From assembly GCF_029962835.1 (NCBI RefSeq), contig NC_080586.1, forward strand, positions 71,611,001-71,675,000: DNA of 64,000 nucleotides. Direction: 5' to 3'. Positions 12,201-26,100 of this stretch are shown piece after piece. The position numbers and the translations under genes were made by a program. The notes beneath the pieces are model-generated. The model was given only the letters and a program-made list of their open reading frames with translations, was not told the DNA's origin and did no database searches. Positions within the stretch are counted from its first letter, which is position 1. Every line of letters begins with the position of its first letter. Source of the DNA: Magnolia sinica. Lineage: Eukaryota > Streptophyta > Magnoliopsida > Magnoliales > Magnoliaceae.

Positions 12201-15200
12201 GCGTCTAACAAGGTTCATCTTATGAAACAGCTATTTAACATGAAGATGTCAGATGGTGAGAGCGTGGCTGAACATCTAAACGAGTTCAACACAGTCACGA
12301 GCCAGTTGAAATCCGTTGACATTATTTTTGAGGATGAGGTCAGGGCGTTATTGATCTTTTCTAGTTTACCAGACAGTTGGGATGGTTTAGTGATTGTTAT
12401 GAGCAATTCTTCAGGGTCGACAAAGTTAAAATTTGATGATGTAGCCAGTCTAATTCTTAGCGAAGAATCTAGAAGAAAGGCATCAGGAGTTTTAGGGGAT
12501 TCAGGAAATGCTCTAAACGTTGAAGGAAGGGGAAGATCGCTGAACAAAGGAGGCAACAAACATGGGCGTTCTAAGTCAAGGAAGAAGTCCAAGGGACCGA
12601 AAGACAAAAATGGGTGTTGGCATTGCGGCAAGAAGGGGCACATGAAACGTGATTGCAGAGCGCTTAAGAAATAAGAAGGAAACTCTCAAACTGGGAAGGA
12701 TTCAGTAAATCTATCTGAGGAGAGTGACACAAAGGCGTTAATCTTTTCTCTTAATGTGAAGAATGAGTCTTGTGTTATAGAATCGGGTGCTTCGTTTCAT
12801 GTCACTTCGTGTAAGGAAGTTTTGCGTAACTATGTATCAGGTGACTTCGAGAGAGTCTACCTAGGTGATGATGAGCCGTGCAGTATTGTTGGAAAGGGAG
12901 ATGTTCATATAAATCAGAAAGACGGAACGATGTTGAAATTGAAGGATGTCAGACATGTACCGAGTTTGAGAAGGAATCTTATCTCAGTGGGGCAGTTGGC
13001 AGATACCGGTTATGTGACGACATTCACCAGTGATTTTTGGAAGATCACAAAAGGTGCCTTGGTGATATCTCGAGGCAAAAAGAAAGGTACTTTGTATGTG
13101 ACTTCAGGATTGTATAGTTCATTCACAGTCGCATCAACTGGAGTGAATGGGCAGTTATGGCATTAAAGGTTAGGACATATGAGTGAGAAATGGATGAAAG
13201 TGTTATTTTCAAAAGGAAAGCTACCAGGGCTGAAGTCTATTGACTTGGAATTCAGCGAGAACTGCATATATGACAAGCAGAAGAGGGTAAGTTTGAAGAA
13301 GACAGGACGGGCTCCAAAGATACATCTATTGGAGCTTGTACAAAATGATGTGTGGGGACTGGCACAGGTATTATCACTTGGTGGCTCACATTATTTTGTT
13401 TCTTTTATTGATGATACTAGTAGAAAACCGTGGGTCTATTTCTTAAAGCATAAATATAAATGTATTTGATGTATTTAAGAAGTGAAAAGTTATGGTAGAA
13501 AACGAGACAGGTAAAACAGTAAAATATCTTAGATCTGATAATGGGGGGAGAGTACTGTGATAAGAGGTTTGAGGAGTATTATGTAGCAAATGGAATCAAA
13601 CATCAGAAAATGATTCCAAGGACACTGCAGCAGAAAGGTGTGGTAGAGCGCATTAACAGGACCATCCTTGAGCGCGCCAAGAGCATGAGGTTATATGCAA
13701 GGTTACCCAAGACGTTTTGGGCAGATGCTATGAATACTGCCACATATCTTATCAATAGAAGTCCCTCAACACCATTGGATGGTGGGCTATCAGAAGAAGC
13801 GTGGACTGGGAAAGAAGTGAACCTTACACATCTCAGAGTGTTCGATTACACTTCATATGTTCACATTGATGCAGAGTACAGAAACAAGCTGGATGTGAAG
13901 TCCAGGAGGTGCACGTTTATAGGCTACGGGTAGCAAGATTTTGGCTACAGGTTTTGAGATATAGAAAACAAGAAAATCATCAGAAGTAAGGACGTAGTTA
14001 TCAATGAAAAAGTGATGCATAAGGATAGTATGCAAGGAAATAAGGCCGAGGAAAAAGAATTCGTAGAGTTGGAAGAGTTACTGGACACGGGTGTTACAGC
14101 GCCACAGGATGATCATGTACAGGAGCATTATGAGGCAGAGCCACAGACACCGGTTGTGAGAAGTTCTACTCGGGAGAGGAGACCAACGGTCCGATACTCA
14201 CCCTCCTTACATTATCTACTACTGACAGATAATGCTGAACCAGAGTGTTTTGAAGAGGCGTTATAGTTAGATACACGGATTAAGTAGGAGCAAGCCATGG
14301 ATGATGAGATGGACTCTCTTGAGTCTAATCATATATGGGAGCTAATCACTCTACCTAAGGGTAAGAAAGCTCTTCATAACAAGTGGATGTACAGACTGAA
14401 GGAGGAGCACGATGGTTCGAAACGGTATAAGGCAAGACTGGTTGTGAAAGATTTTCAACAGAAGGCAGGTATCGATTTCACCGAAATATTTTCACCTGTG
14501 GTGAGAATGTCTACGATTCCCATGGTTTTGAGTATAGTGGCCAGAGAGGACTTACATCTAGAGCAGCTAGATGTTAAGACAACCTTTCTTCATGGGGACC
14601 TTGAAGAAGAGATATACATACATCAACCGATAGGATACGTGGCTCCAAGAAAGGAGAACAAGGTGTGTAGACTGAAGAAAAGTTTATATGGCCTGAAGCA
14701 GGCCCCGAGGCAGTGGTACAAGAAGTTTGACAGTTTCATGTCGGGAAACGGTTTTAGGAGATATCATGCAGACCACTATTGTTACTTGAAGAAGTTTGAT
14801 ACGTCGTACATCATCCTTTTTCTATACGTTGATGATATGCTCGTGGCCAGTTCAAGCATGAAGGACATCTTAGATCTCAAAAGACAACTGTCTAGAGAAT
14901 TTGTCATGAAGGATTTGGGAGCTGCAAAACAAATCCTAAGCATTAGGATAAAGCGTGACAAGGAAAACAAGAAACTGATTTTGTCACAGGCAGAGTACAT
15001 AGCCAAGGTACTTGATCGATTCAATATAGGAGGTGTGAAGCTGGTTAATTCTTCATTAGCCAACCACTTTAAGCTATCTAAGGAGCAAGGTGCAAAGATG
15101 CAGGAGGAACGGGATTACATGGCTAAAGTCCCATACGCATCAGTTATTGAGAGTCTCATGTATGCTATGGTGAGCACGAGGCCAAATATTGCTCAAGCAA

Positions 15201-17060
15201 TAGGAGTTGTTAGTAGGTTCATGAACAACCCCGGGAAGGAACATTGGGAAGCTGTGAAGTAGATCCTTAGATACCTAGTAGGTACTAAGGATATAGGGTT
15301 GTGCTATGGTGGATCGAAAATCAAGTTACAGGGCTACGTGGATTCAGATTTGGCAAGAGATCATCGACAGCAGAAGAAGCACTACAGGTTATGTCTTTAC
15401 TTTAGGTAGTGTTGCAGTCAGTTGGGTCTCTCAGTTACAGAAGATAGTGTCTATTAGTACGAAAGAAGCAGAATATGTTGTGGTTACAGAAGCATGCAAG
15501 GAGATGGTATGGATGTAAGGTTTCATGGAAGAGTTGGGTAAGAAGCAAGCAGATTGCAAGTTGTATAGTGACAGTCAGAGTGCAATACACTTGGCTAAGA
15601 ATTCAGCCTTTCATTCAAAGACCAAGCATATTGCCATCAAATATCACTTCATACGTTCGTTACTGGAAGATGGATTGATCGCTCTGGAGAAGATTCATAT
15701 AAGTGAGAATCCTGCGGATATGCTAACCAAGGTAGTCACACGGGAGAAGTTGAAGCTCTGTTCAGCTTTAATTAGTCTTCAGGCTTGAAGACGGAGAGGT
15801 GGTGCACTCCGGATGTAGAAGACGAAGGTTTATAGCGATGTGTCTCCAAGAAGGAGATTGTTGAGATATAGAGCCACATCTGGGGGCCGCACGACCAGTC
15901 GTGAGGTCTACTCAACTGGTCATGAGCAGTCGTAAACTGGTTCGACTCAAAGTTCAGCGAGCATCAGATTTTTGGTTCTGAGGTGCTCAACCGGTCGTAA
16001 CCCATGCTCGACCGGTCGTGGAGTTCGCTCGACCGGTCGTGCAGTCTGCTTACCGATCATGGTTATGCAAATTCGTTTCCGAATTTGATGTGGACTGCGG
16101 ATTTTTGAGTCGACTTTTGCAAGGGCGCGACAGGGAAGTTACCTAAACTATATATAGGTGTCCCTAGGGCTTTTTTAGTGTATTAAAAATTATTGAAAAA
16201 TAATTCTAAGGTGTTGGCAAAGGGTTTTCTATGTACTTCCAAGGGAGAGGTTAGAATTTTATCTTGAAATTTTCATTTTTTTTTCATAGTGGAAGTTTGC
16301 ATCTGTGGTTTTTTACCCTAGTTTGGGGTTTTTTCATGTATATTTGGTCTTGTGGTTTGTTTAGATTGTTTTGATCTGTTTCTAGTTTATATTTCTTCTT
16401 GTTTACCGTTTGTGGGTGAGACCAGAGATTGGATCTCGGTTCATTGCGTTGTTGGCGTGCTGCGCAACAAAAACCTCATCTCCATTTCGACTGCATTTAT
16501 TGTGGTTTGTGAAATCATGATTACCTTTTCTAACTTCCCACAAGAATCATCGCTAGAATTTATCGTGGATTTCCCTTGGAAGAGAAACCATGATTACCTT
16601 TTCATCAAAATTACTGTTTTCCGTTGTTTGGACTGCAAGAATACAATTTCCCTGAATTTATCGTGATTTGAAAATCATGATTACATTTTTCCACGTCCTC
16701 ACCTTGGATTCCTCAGGCAGGGAGGGAGGTTGGGAAAAATGGGGTTGTTCTTCAAATGCATTCCTTGTTTGCATTATATAATACCTCTTCCCTCTACTAC
16801 AAGTGCTCTTCCTCTTTCATTCTGTGAATACTTATATGATTACTTGGTACATAGGAAACTTCTTCTTTCTTTTTTTTTTGGTTTGTTTGTGAAAGCTAAT
16901 ATTACCTACATTTTACTATAAAGGAAGCTCGCAGACAAAATTGCAGCGGCTGGGTTCTATGTGGTGGTCCCTGACTTCTTCTACGGGGAACCATACGAAA
17001 CCGATAATCCTAATAGACCCGTTTCGGAGTGGTTAAAAGATCATGGAACGGTTGGTTTCT

Positions 17061-17112
<52 letters not shown>

Positions 17113-20100
17113 CTTTGTTTAGAGTTTATTATTGATTTTTGAATCAAAAGGTCACTTATCAATGATTGATTACAAGGAGCATTATGCTTTTGTGGTTTGT
17201 TTTCAATCGGTAAGTATTTATTTAGGTTAACAAAGCAGACATGTTGTGTATAGTACATCAAGACCATATGATTATTTCTGGCCGCTTGTCTCTTCATGTA
17301 GTAGGTTAGGGAAGCATACATGAGTGTACGGTTCATGCCTACATGCATGATTGCCAGGGGCTACTCAAAGGGGTAGGCAGGTGATGCAATCGCCTAAGGC
17401 CCCCTAATTATGAGGTCCTATATTATAGCAAAATTAAAATTAAGAAGAAGAAAAAAAACCTGAATTTTTTGAAATAAAACTTATTGAAAGGCCTACAAAA
17501 TAGGAACATCTAAAAATTAATTTACGAATTTGAAATTGAAAATAAAAAACAAATCCTAGAAACTAACACTATCAATAATAACAGTCTAACTCTATCGTCT
17601 CTTTTCAAAATAATAGCATCATTTTCAATAAATTCTTCTCCTAAAACCTAGGACCACAACTACCTACTTTATTGCTAATTAAGTTCTCAAAAAATTAAAT
17701 TCTAACATCATTTTTCTAAATTAAATTCTAACTTCAATTTTGCATCTAAAAAGGCAAGAAGCAAATTTATGGTTTAATTTTGAATTTATTATTATTTTAA
17801 CTAGAAGGCCTCATTTTTATGACCTGCCTAAGGCCCCCAAAAATGTTGAGCCACCCCTGATGATTGCATGGTTGTTTGTATATGGTATGTATGCTTATGT
17901 AGGTTAACAAAACATACTTGCACGTATATCTTCAGGTGTGCATGTATTAATTATTGCATGGTTGTTTGCGCATTATATGGATGGGAGAGATTCTTGCAAT
18001 GATACAAGCAAACTCATTGAACTTTGCTTCTGTATGGATGGGCTCGTTCAACCAAAATGGAATGCTTTCACCTTTTGGTGCACAGCATTCAACTGAAAAA
18101 AGTCCAGACTTGGTGGCTAGGAGTCCAGACATGGTGGCTAGGATCTTGCAACCTGGTTACTTTTTAGGCATGTTCCGCTGAAGGTGGCATGCAACAAACC
18201 AATTTTCTGATTGCTGAACCGTGAGCCCACTTTTTAGAATTGAAAACCCATGTATATTGTGCAAAGATGAGGGTTGTGTTCCACTTGGTTTCTCTAATAG
18301 AACCGGCAAAAGTTATGTCTAGGGGAAAAGGTCACACGTGGACTGGTGCACCTGGATCTGCCAAACATCTCCCACTATCCAGTGTTATCGGGGGAATACC
18401 TACACATCTACCACCAGCTTCTCAAAATTTTGTTTAGAAATGTGCAAAGGGTGTGATGAACATGTGTGGTGATCAGGACTGTTCATCCAGTGGGCTACCT
18501 GTTGGATCAGCTGGAGGCAATTATTGCAGTAATGGGACAATAATAACCATTCAGTTGTTGTGAGTTTTTCCATTGCAAGTGGACCATTTCTCCATTTTGA
18601 GCGATTTGGCCCCTTTCCTAGGCCTCTGATCAGATGGGCCATCAAGCCATGGTCTACCAAACCTACAGTCCTGATCACTGTTCAATATTGTCATATGTAT
18701 GGCAGAGATTTCTCAGTGGCATATCCTGAACTCCATGATGTCCATGTGTCATAGCAGCATTCACTTTCATATATCCCTTTAATGCATCAGATATGCAAAG
18801 GTTTTCTTTCTAGAAGTGCCTGTGTTGGACATGAAGTTATCCAAATGGTCCCTTGGTTTTTCTCATGTTGATATTTGTTGCTATTTGAAGATGTCACTGT
18901 AGCCTTCTTCCATACATATTTTGGAGTTCGTTCTAGGTTGAGGCGTGTCCAAGTGATAGCACTATGGGAAAAACAAAAACAAAAAAAGAAAGTCAAAAAC
19001 TAGATATGTGCGGATGTAACATTGTGTCACGCAATAGGCATTTTTTGAACCATCATCTGAATATTAGTCTGCTATTCAAAACCCCATTTTAGGCCTTGTA
19101 GGGAAAAGATAAGAGTCATTTATTTTTTAACCTAGAGACATTTTGCTTTTCAGTGTCAGTAACTCAAGTACACTTATCATGGCACAGCTATCTGTATTCA
19201 TTCCTTCAAGGATGCATCCTTCTGCTATGAATTAATTGCAATATTATGATAAGAATTCAGCATCCAACACCTTATAACATTCTTACAGGATAAAGGAACT
19301 GAAGATGCAAAAGCAGTTGTTGCAGCTTTAAAAAGTAAAGGAATATCTGCAATTGGGGCTGCAGGCTTTTGCTGGGGTGGTGAGATTTTCTTGTCCTCTT
19401 TCATTGATGCAAGCTTCCTTCTATGGAATATTTTAGCACATTAACGAGCTATAGTAATGGAGGTGCGGTTAGCAGAAGGCTGGACAATGTTAATTCAGTC
19501 TTATTGGGGAAGTGGGTGTGGAGATTTGGGGTGGAAGAGGACAGCCTTTGGAGAATCATCATTGTCGTAAAATATAGCACCTCTTCCAAGGGATGGTGGA
19601 CAGAGGATTCTTCCCTATGTTGTGCGTTGCACCTCTTGAAGGCTGTCGCTTATTTGGCTAGCAAAGTGTTCAAGAGCGTGGGATTCTCCGTTGGGGACGG
19701 GGAACAATTGGGAAGATGTCTGGATCAGGGAGTCTCTCCCAAGGTTGCGGCTTTCGCTTGGCTTGTTGACAGAAACAGGGTCCTTACTGTTGACAACCTT
19801 CGCAAAAGGGCTATGGTGCTTTCAAATATCTACCTCCTGTGCAAAAAAGATGTGGAATTGGTGGATCATGTATTCATCCATTGTCCTTTTCTAGGGGCGT
19901 TTGGTTTGGAATTCTGGTCTATTTTAATGTTCCCTGGGTGATGCCGAACTCTATAGAGGGGCTCTTCCATTCATGGCATGTTGGAGGATTTGGGAAGAAG
20001 GGAAGGTCGAGGTGGAGAGTGACTGTGCTTGCCATTCTTTGCACCCTGTGGGGTGAAAGGAAAAATCATTGTTTCCAGAGTAGAAGCGGCTCTCTTGGGA

Positions 20101-23100
20101 ACTATTGATTGGGCTAAAATGTTCATTAGGGAGTGGCCGAGTGGGTGCCCTGATTTTGCTGCTTGTTTCTTGGTTTGCTTCGGCTTGCCTTTGTTTTTCT
20201 TGGCCTCTTGTCTCTCTTAATAAACTCCATTACTTTTCAAAAAAGAAAAAGATGTCCCATTAAAAATTCTATTGGTATTTTATTTTCTTAGTACTGTTAG
20301 TCATGGCTAACGTTCAACTTCCTACATCTTTTTTTCAGCAAAAGTAGTTGTGGAATTAGGGAAGCACAGTCTCATCAATGCAGCAGTGCTTTGTCATCCT
20401 GCCTTTGTCACTGTTGATGATATTAAAGGCAAGTGTCTAGTTGCTCAAACACTTTCGAAACAGAGGAATCATATGATCATGGTTGTTGTACATTTTGCGT
20501 CTTGAGGCTGTGCCTGTGGGATTCATGATTAGTTCACTGATCTGATGGGCCTGGGAGATTTATGGTGCGTGGTCTATGTGGCCTGTCAGATAATTGTCTG
20601 GATCACCAGACGATGGGCCCCACTTGTACAAACTCACTTATAATATCTCTTCAAAGCATTTGTAAATTTCATTAAGCTCCTATGCTTCTGTTGAATCCTG
20701 ATTCACTAGAGGTTTTCTTTTTATTTTAATCTGTTACCTTTTATATTTTATAAATAATGATTTATATTTTTTCAGAGATTAAAACTCACATTGCCATACT
20801 TGGAGCCGAGGTTGACCATACTGCACCACCAGAGCTGGTGAAACAGTTTGAGGAGGCTTTATCTGCGAAAGCTGAGGTAAGGGATCTCCAAGCTTTTAGA
20901 ATTACAATTGCAGGCTAAGCATTTTTTTTCTCTTATGCTTGATCATGTGTTTTGGTGAAACTCTGTGGATATGACCGAACCCCTCTATATAGATTGGAAC
21001 CATTTCTAATATCAAATACAGGCGAATGGAAGTTGGCATGCTATATCATCCGCCATCAGTATATTTCGCCTATTTTACCCTGGTACGGGTGCTCTGCATG
21101 GGTCTAGTTGTCAAACTTGCTCCACATGTGAGAGTATGATGACACATCTATGTATTATTAAAATATTTATAGCATATTCTATTAAGTTTTAAATATATAA
21201 TCATTAAACTATTTTTTGGCATAAAATATTGGTTATTGCCAAGCTACATGCCTTTTCATGTCTAAACATTGCTTTGAGGGATTTGAAGGATCCAAGTGTC
21301 ATAATATTTATAACAACGGTCTGAATATCCGCTAAAATGGACACTAAACCAAAGCCCTGGAACTGCTAAGCTTATGTATGACATGGATCCCATGTTGTGT
21401 CACATGACTCTCATCTGACACTGGTGCTTCGAAGGTTTTTGAGGGATTTAATGAAGATACTATTCAGCATTCCCTTTCTGTATGAATTTCCCAAAAACCA
21501 CTTTTCCTAGAAAGAAAGTCTGGGCCCACAATACTGCAAATCTCTCCCATTCAGTCTGTTACCATTTTACCCACATAAGGAGCTTGATCAGAAGCAGTGT
21601 TACCTAAATAGCCAAACACCCTATTTTTTCCCTTCTGAATTTTGTAATCCTGATTGTGGGTTATTTGCGATCCGGATTGCTATTGTTGTAGACCTGAAAT
21701 TATGGATCTCTAAGTGTTTGATTAAGATGAAACCTAAATTTATATTTAGGGTGTAGAGGTTTTTAATTTGATTTGCGCAATAAGATAATAGAATGCATGC
21801 CAAATCTATAATAACAACATCATTTCATATATAGATTACTAATGTATAAAAGTATATTGCATATACTTCGTAGATGTGTTGGGAGTAGCATACACGGTGT
21901 TGGAGGAAGTAGCGTACCCTCTACCAGTTTCTGTACCACATACCGGAGTGTCCCACAATCAAATAACCTTGATGAGGTGTGGTTCCGAAGAAGTCCCAAA
22001 TCCAGAGATGTAAAGGCAAGAGTCCTTACACATGCACAATTGGTCACTATTAATTTGATACTGTGTTCTCCATATAATTGAAACACACGTCTTTGTGAGA
22101 AGTTTTACCAAGTCTCATCAGGTTTTTGTTCAAGGCTGCAATCGGCGCACATTGGCAATCTGTTGAAAAATCCAGACCAATGATTTGAAATGCCACCTTA
22201 TTAGAGCTGCAACTTGGGTTCGAGTTCGAGCCAGGTTGGATTGGTGTAGGTTTTGAAAAATCTTAACCGAATTTGAAACCGGGTTGTGTTCCGGTTGAGC
22301 AAATTCGGCCAGGTTAGATAGGGTTGGGAATAATCAGGCGTATTTGGGTCACAAGAAATTCCAAAAAAATTTAAAAATTTTCCCCGGCAACGGCGCCAAA
22401 AACTTGTTCACTTCTCAAGCATAGACCGAGGTCGAATCCCAAGGGACTGAAACCTGTACGTTATCTGAAACTAAGTAGAACTAGAACTAGACTAAGACGA
22501 AATCTAAATCGAATAAATTTAAGGAATAATGGTGAAATATTTATCTAAAATCTAAAATTCAAAGGTGGGGAACTAGGGTGTCAAGGATCCACTTGTAGCA
22601 ATTGGGAAGTTACCTTGTATTGATTCAGGGACACAACTGGAATTAGAGTCCTATTTTGTGCAGTTGGTAAGATGAGATTTGTTAGATCTCTGAACTTCTC
22701 ATGGATCTAATTATCAACGGATAAGATTGGTGAAGATTTGGAAGTGATTCTGTCACCTAACCATTCCTAGGAGACTATGGCAAACATCAACAATTTACCA
22801 ATCTCACAGCTAATCATGAGAGAATTGTGAAAGTTAGGAAGGGTTTCTTCACCCAACCATGCCCATGAGATGATGGTGAACAACGGGCCTCCTAAGTTCA
22901 CAATCTCATAATGAAAAGAACATACTTAAAGCTATTGCAGACCTACTGTAATTTGAGTCACAATAAACCATTAAAAACTAAAAGCATTCCTTAATAATCA
23001 AACTAGAATCCATAAGAGTTCAATGAAGCATGAATTAAAACAAAGCAACCATCCTAATCACGCTACAAGCTTCTCCTCTTAGCCATAGTTAAGAAGTTTA

Positions 23101-26100
23101 ACTTAGCAAAATGATTAAGCTAAATCCTTTAAACAAAAATAAAATAAACAAAAAGAAAAAGAAAAATAACTCTACTCTCTCTCCCCTATGCTTCACGTCC
23201 AGCCCAAGATGATCTCCTACACGTCATCTCTCCTTCTCCTTTTATAGCAGATATGGTCGATAGAATGCTGGAGTCGGCGTGCGTGGAGAGATTTCGTAGC
23301 AACAGTAGGTTTGCGCAGGTCCTGTTTACGCAGTCACAAAAACAGCGCCGACACTCCCGCTTCCCTTACTTTCTTTCCAAAGAAACAACGTCCCTTAGGA
23401 CATTTTGGGATGTCCTACACGATGGACGGTTCAGATTGGCCATCTGACCATCGATGGTGGGCCAGGACGATCCGGAACGTCCAGTTCTTCCGGACTGCGC
23501 AACAGAGCCAGCGCTTCTTGCACTGGCTGTCGGTGGGGCCCACTCCTTCTGATGTCTGTAAAATCCACTCTGTCAATTGGATTCAAGACGAAAAATCGTT
23601 TGGTTAGACCGAGACCAGGTTGATTACGGTGTCCCACAAGACTTTTCATTCCACCGTCCATCTTACTTTTAATCACAATCCACGTGCGTACACGTGTATA
23701 GGGCAAAAAGGCCACCTAGACGAGGGTTGTAGCTACCCCACGGAAGTAATGGACGGTTCAGATCATTTCTATGGGCACGAGTGGGGCACACTAGTGAAAC
23801 CTAATCAGACGGGGACCGTCCCGACATGTTTTGGAAACTTTTTAAAAAAGCATCGATCAGCGATTTCTTGATTTTTTGGTGCCCGTCCAGTGCATGTGTG
23901 CTATGCATATACACCATGTAAAGTGAATTACATCTTAATGTAAATGAAGAATCCGCTCTATCTATTCCTTTCCTCATCCCATTTAATGCGTTGAGACCAA
24001 GATTAATGCATATCCAAATATCAGGTGGGCCCCACATTAGGATTTAAGGGGCTAATATGTCCTTTGGGCCATTTCCACAGGGGTCCAATGGTTCAAATTT
24101 TACTTGTACGGTTAATTTATGGTCCTCGGGCTATGTATGAAGTTTCAAGCCAAATGGATGGTGGAAACCCTGTGATCTTGCATTCTGGCTGACTTTCAAG
24201 CCACTTGAGCTTCAATTTCTCGATTTTCTCGGATCTCTGGCATGTAAATCCGTCGATCTTGGTCCCCTGGGGTCCATCCCTTGCCTTGGTGACTCATGAG
24301 CGTTAAATTCATGCTTTTAACATCCTATTTCAATCTAAGCTCGTAAATACACCCTACATCACAAACACGATTAAATCGGGCTGTTAAACAATACCATGTT
24401 CGTAAATCCAGGCAATAACTAGGGTCTAATATGCAATATTTGACCCTCAACACAATCTCCAACCAGTATCTTGCTAGTCTCTAGCAAAGTATGCGAAAAA
24501 TAAGTTGAGACTTACATGACGATTTCCATAAACTCGAGTGATTTATGAAAAACAATCCAGATCCTAGAATTCTAAGATTCATGAATGTTGGGCATTATTT
24601 TCTCCTAGCCTCAAGCGCACGGTAAATTTCATAGTCAAGTTCAAAGTATTAATCCATCAATCAGAAAAATTCTAAACATTGAGTTCTATAGGTGTATAGT
24701 GTAATCTCGGCTTACCATCATTAAGAGATCTAATTGTCAATTTCCATGATTTATTGATGATCAAATGAGCATTCAAGACAACCAAAACCTAAACTAGAAC
24801 TTGCTTTATAGTTTTTTTTTTTTTTTTTTCATTCTTCTAGCTTTTGATTTTTCCATCGAGGGGGAGGGGAATCAAATCTGCACCTATAGGGAGCAAACTT
24901 GTGGTGAAAATTGTACACCCAACCCTTTCCTGATGATCACTGTTTCTTAGCTGGGTATTCTTTTTCTTTCATTCATTCTTTCTTTTTTCTCTTCTTTTTT
25001 TTTTCAAAAACTTCGTTTTCTTTTTCTATATTCTTCGTATTGAACAAGATGGACAAATTCCCTAGGTTGGTTCCTTCCATGCTTAATGATCACCAAGCTA
25101 AAACTTTAATGTGCAAGCAAGATGTGTCCTGTAAATTCATGACTCAATCAATGTTTAAAACTTCTAATCATGGATTAACTATTCGAACGTATTGTGAAAT
25201 CTAATAGATAACTGAATCCAAGAGTCATAAATTACCAAAACCACGTATCTTGCAATTATAAAATCACAACTATTCCTCAAAATCACTTCGAATTCACAAG
25301 AAATTTCAGAAAATTTTAAAAATTTTCACAATAAACTATTTCGAATCCACGGAACTTCTCTAGACTCCTCACAGAGACATTCGAATCCACGAGAAAAGAA
25401 AGCAGAAAATAGAAATAATTCCTAATAAATTCGAAATTGATTAATGAATCCATAAAAACAAGTTCACAACCCTTTGAATAAGGGTACCAAGCAATGGGAA
25501 AGAAATCAGAATCAAACTACAACTAAAACTCCTAAAAATCGCGACTTACTATAAGTAGTAAAGTTTCTATTTATAGACGGTCATGATGTCTACTAGTGCG
25601 CAAGGTTTTCGGCCAAAAATAGTAAGTGTCCTATTTGGCTTCACCAAACTATTCTCCTAATTTTTCTAAGCTATTTTCATGTTGGACACAACTCCTAAAG
25701 CCCAACGGATGAAGAGTTATATACTCAAACTAAAACTTACTATTTATAGTAAAAATGAAATTAAAATAGGGAAACGACCATTGATCCAGGGGTATTTCGC
25801 AAATCCGGCTTGCGCAACCTTGCGTAGCAGGGTTGGTTGGCTAAAGTAGTTCATTTTACCCCAAAATCATATATTTTACGTCAGATAACTCATTCCGGAT
25901 TGTGAGATACGCCCGATTTAAGGTCTGATGGTCTGAATCACTTCTGTCGTCGACCGGGCCTTTTTTGATCCATCTTGGCCATGTAACTGTCCACGACCCG
26001 CTCTACATCATTTGAGGTCAAGTAGAGAGGAATTCGGGTCAGGTAAGGTTTCGGGTTGGGTCTTCTTGAGGTTGGTTTGGGCTCGGTTTGACCCTCAACC

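Larger units (their letters stand above)
11259..16469 (+). mobile_element. Full-length Ty1/copia (Tnt1/Tork-like) element in intron 2, broken
   Basis: Fossil LTR retrotransposon in the same orientation as the host gene. LTRs lie at 11259-11873 and 15859-16469, both TGTTG...CAACA. The 5-bp target duplication AAAAC is perfect (11254-11258, 16470-16474). The primer-binding site tggtatcaaag starts at 11876. Parts in order: gag with a zinc knuckle (about 11913-12674), protease (about 12750-13100), integrase (about 13170-13940), reverse transcriptase (about 14290-15262), RNase H (to 15788). The order protease-integrase-RT and the wording of gag and RT match tobacco Tnt1. Pol carries roughly seven breaks, so it is dead. 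The LTRs differ at about 12% of sites by eye, mostly transitions, which makes it clearly older than the copia element at 50929-57363. Confidence 0.95.

Noticed and set aside
17060-17130. Frame of alternating Arg-Glu (RERERERE).
   Set aside because: Pure translation of the (TC)n microsatellite.
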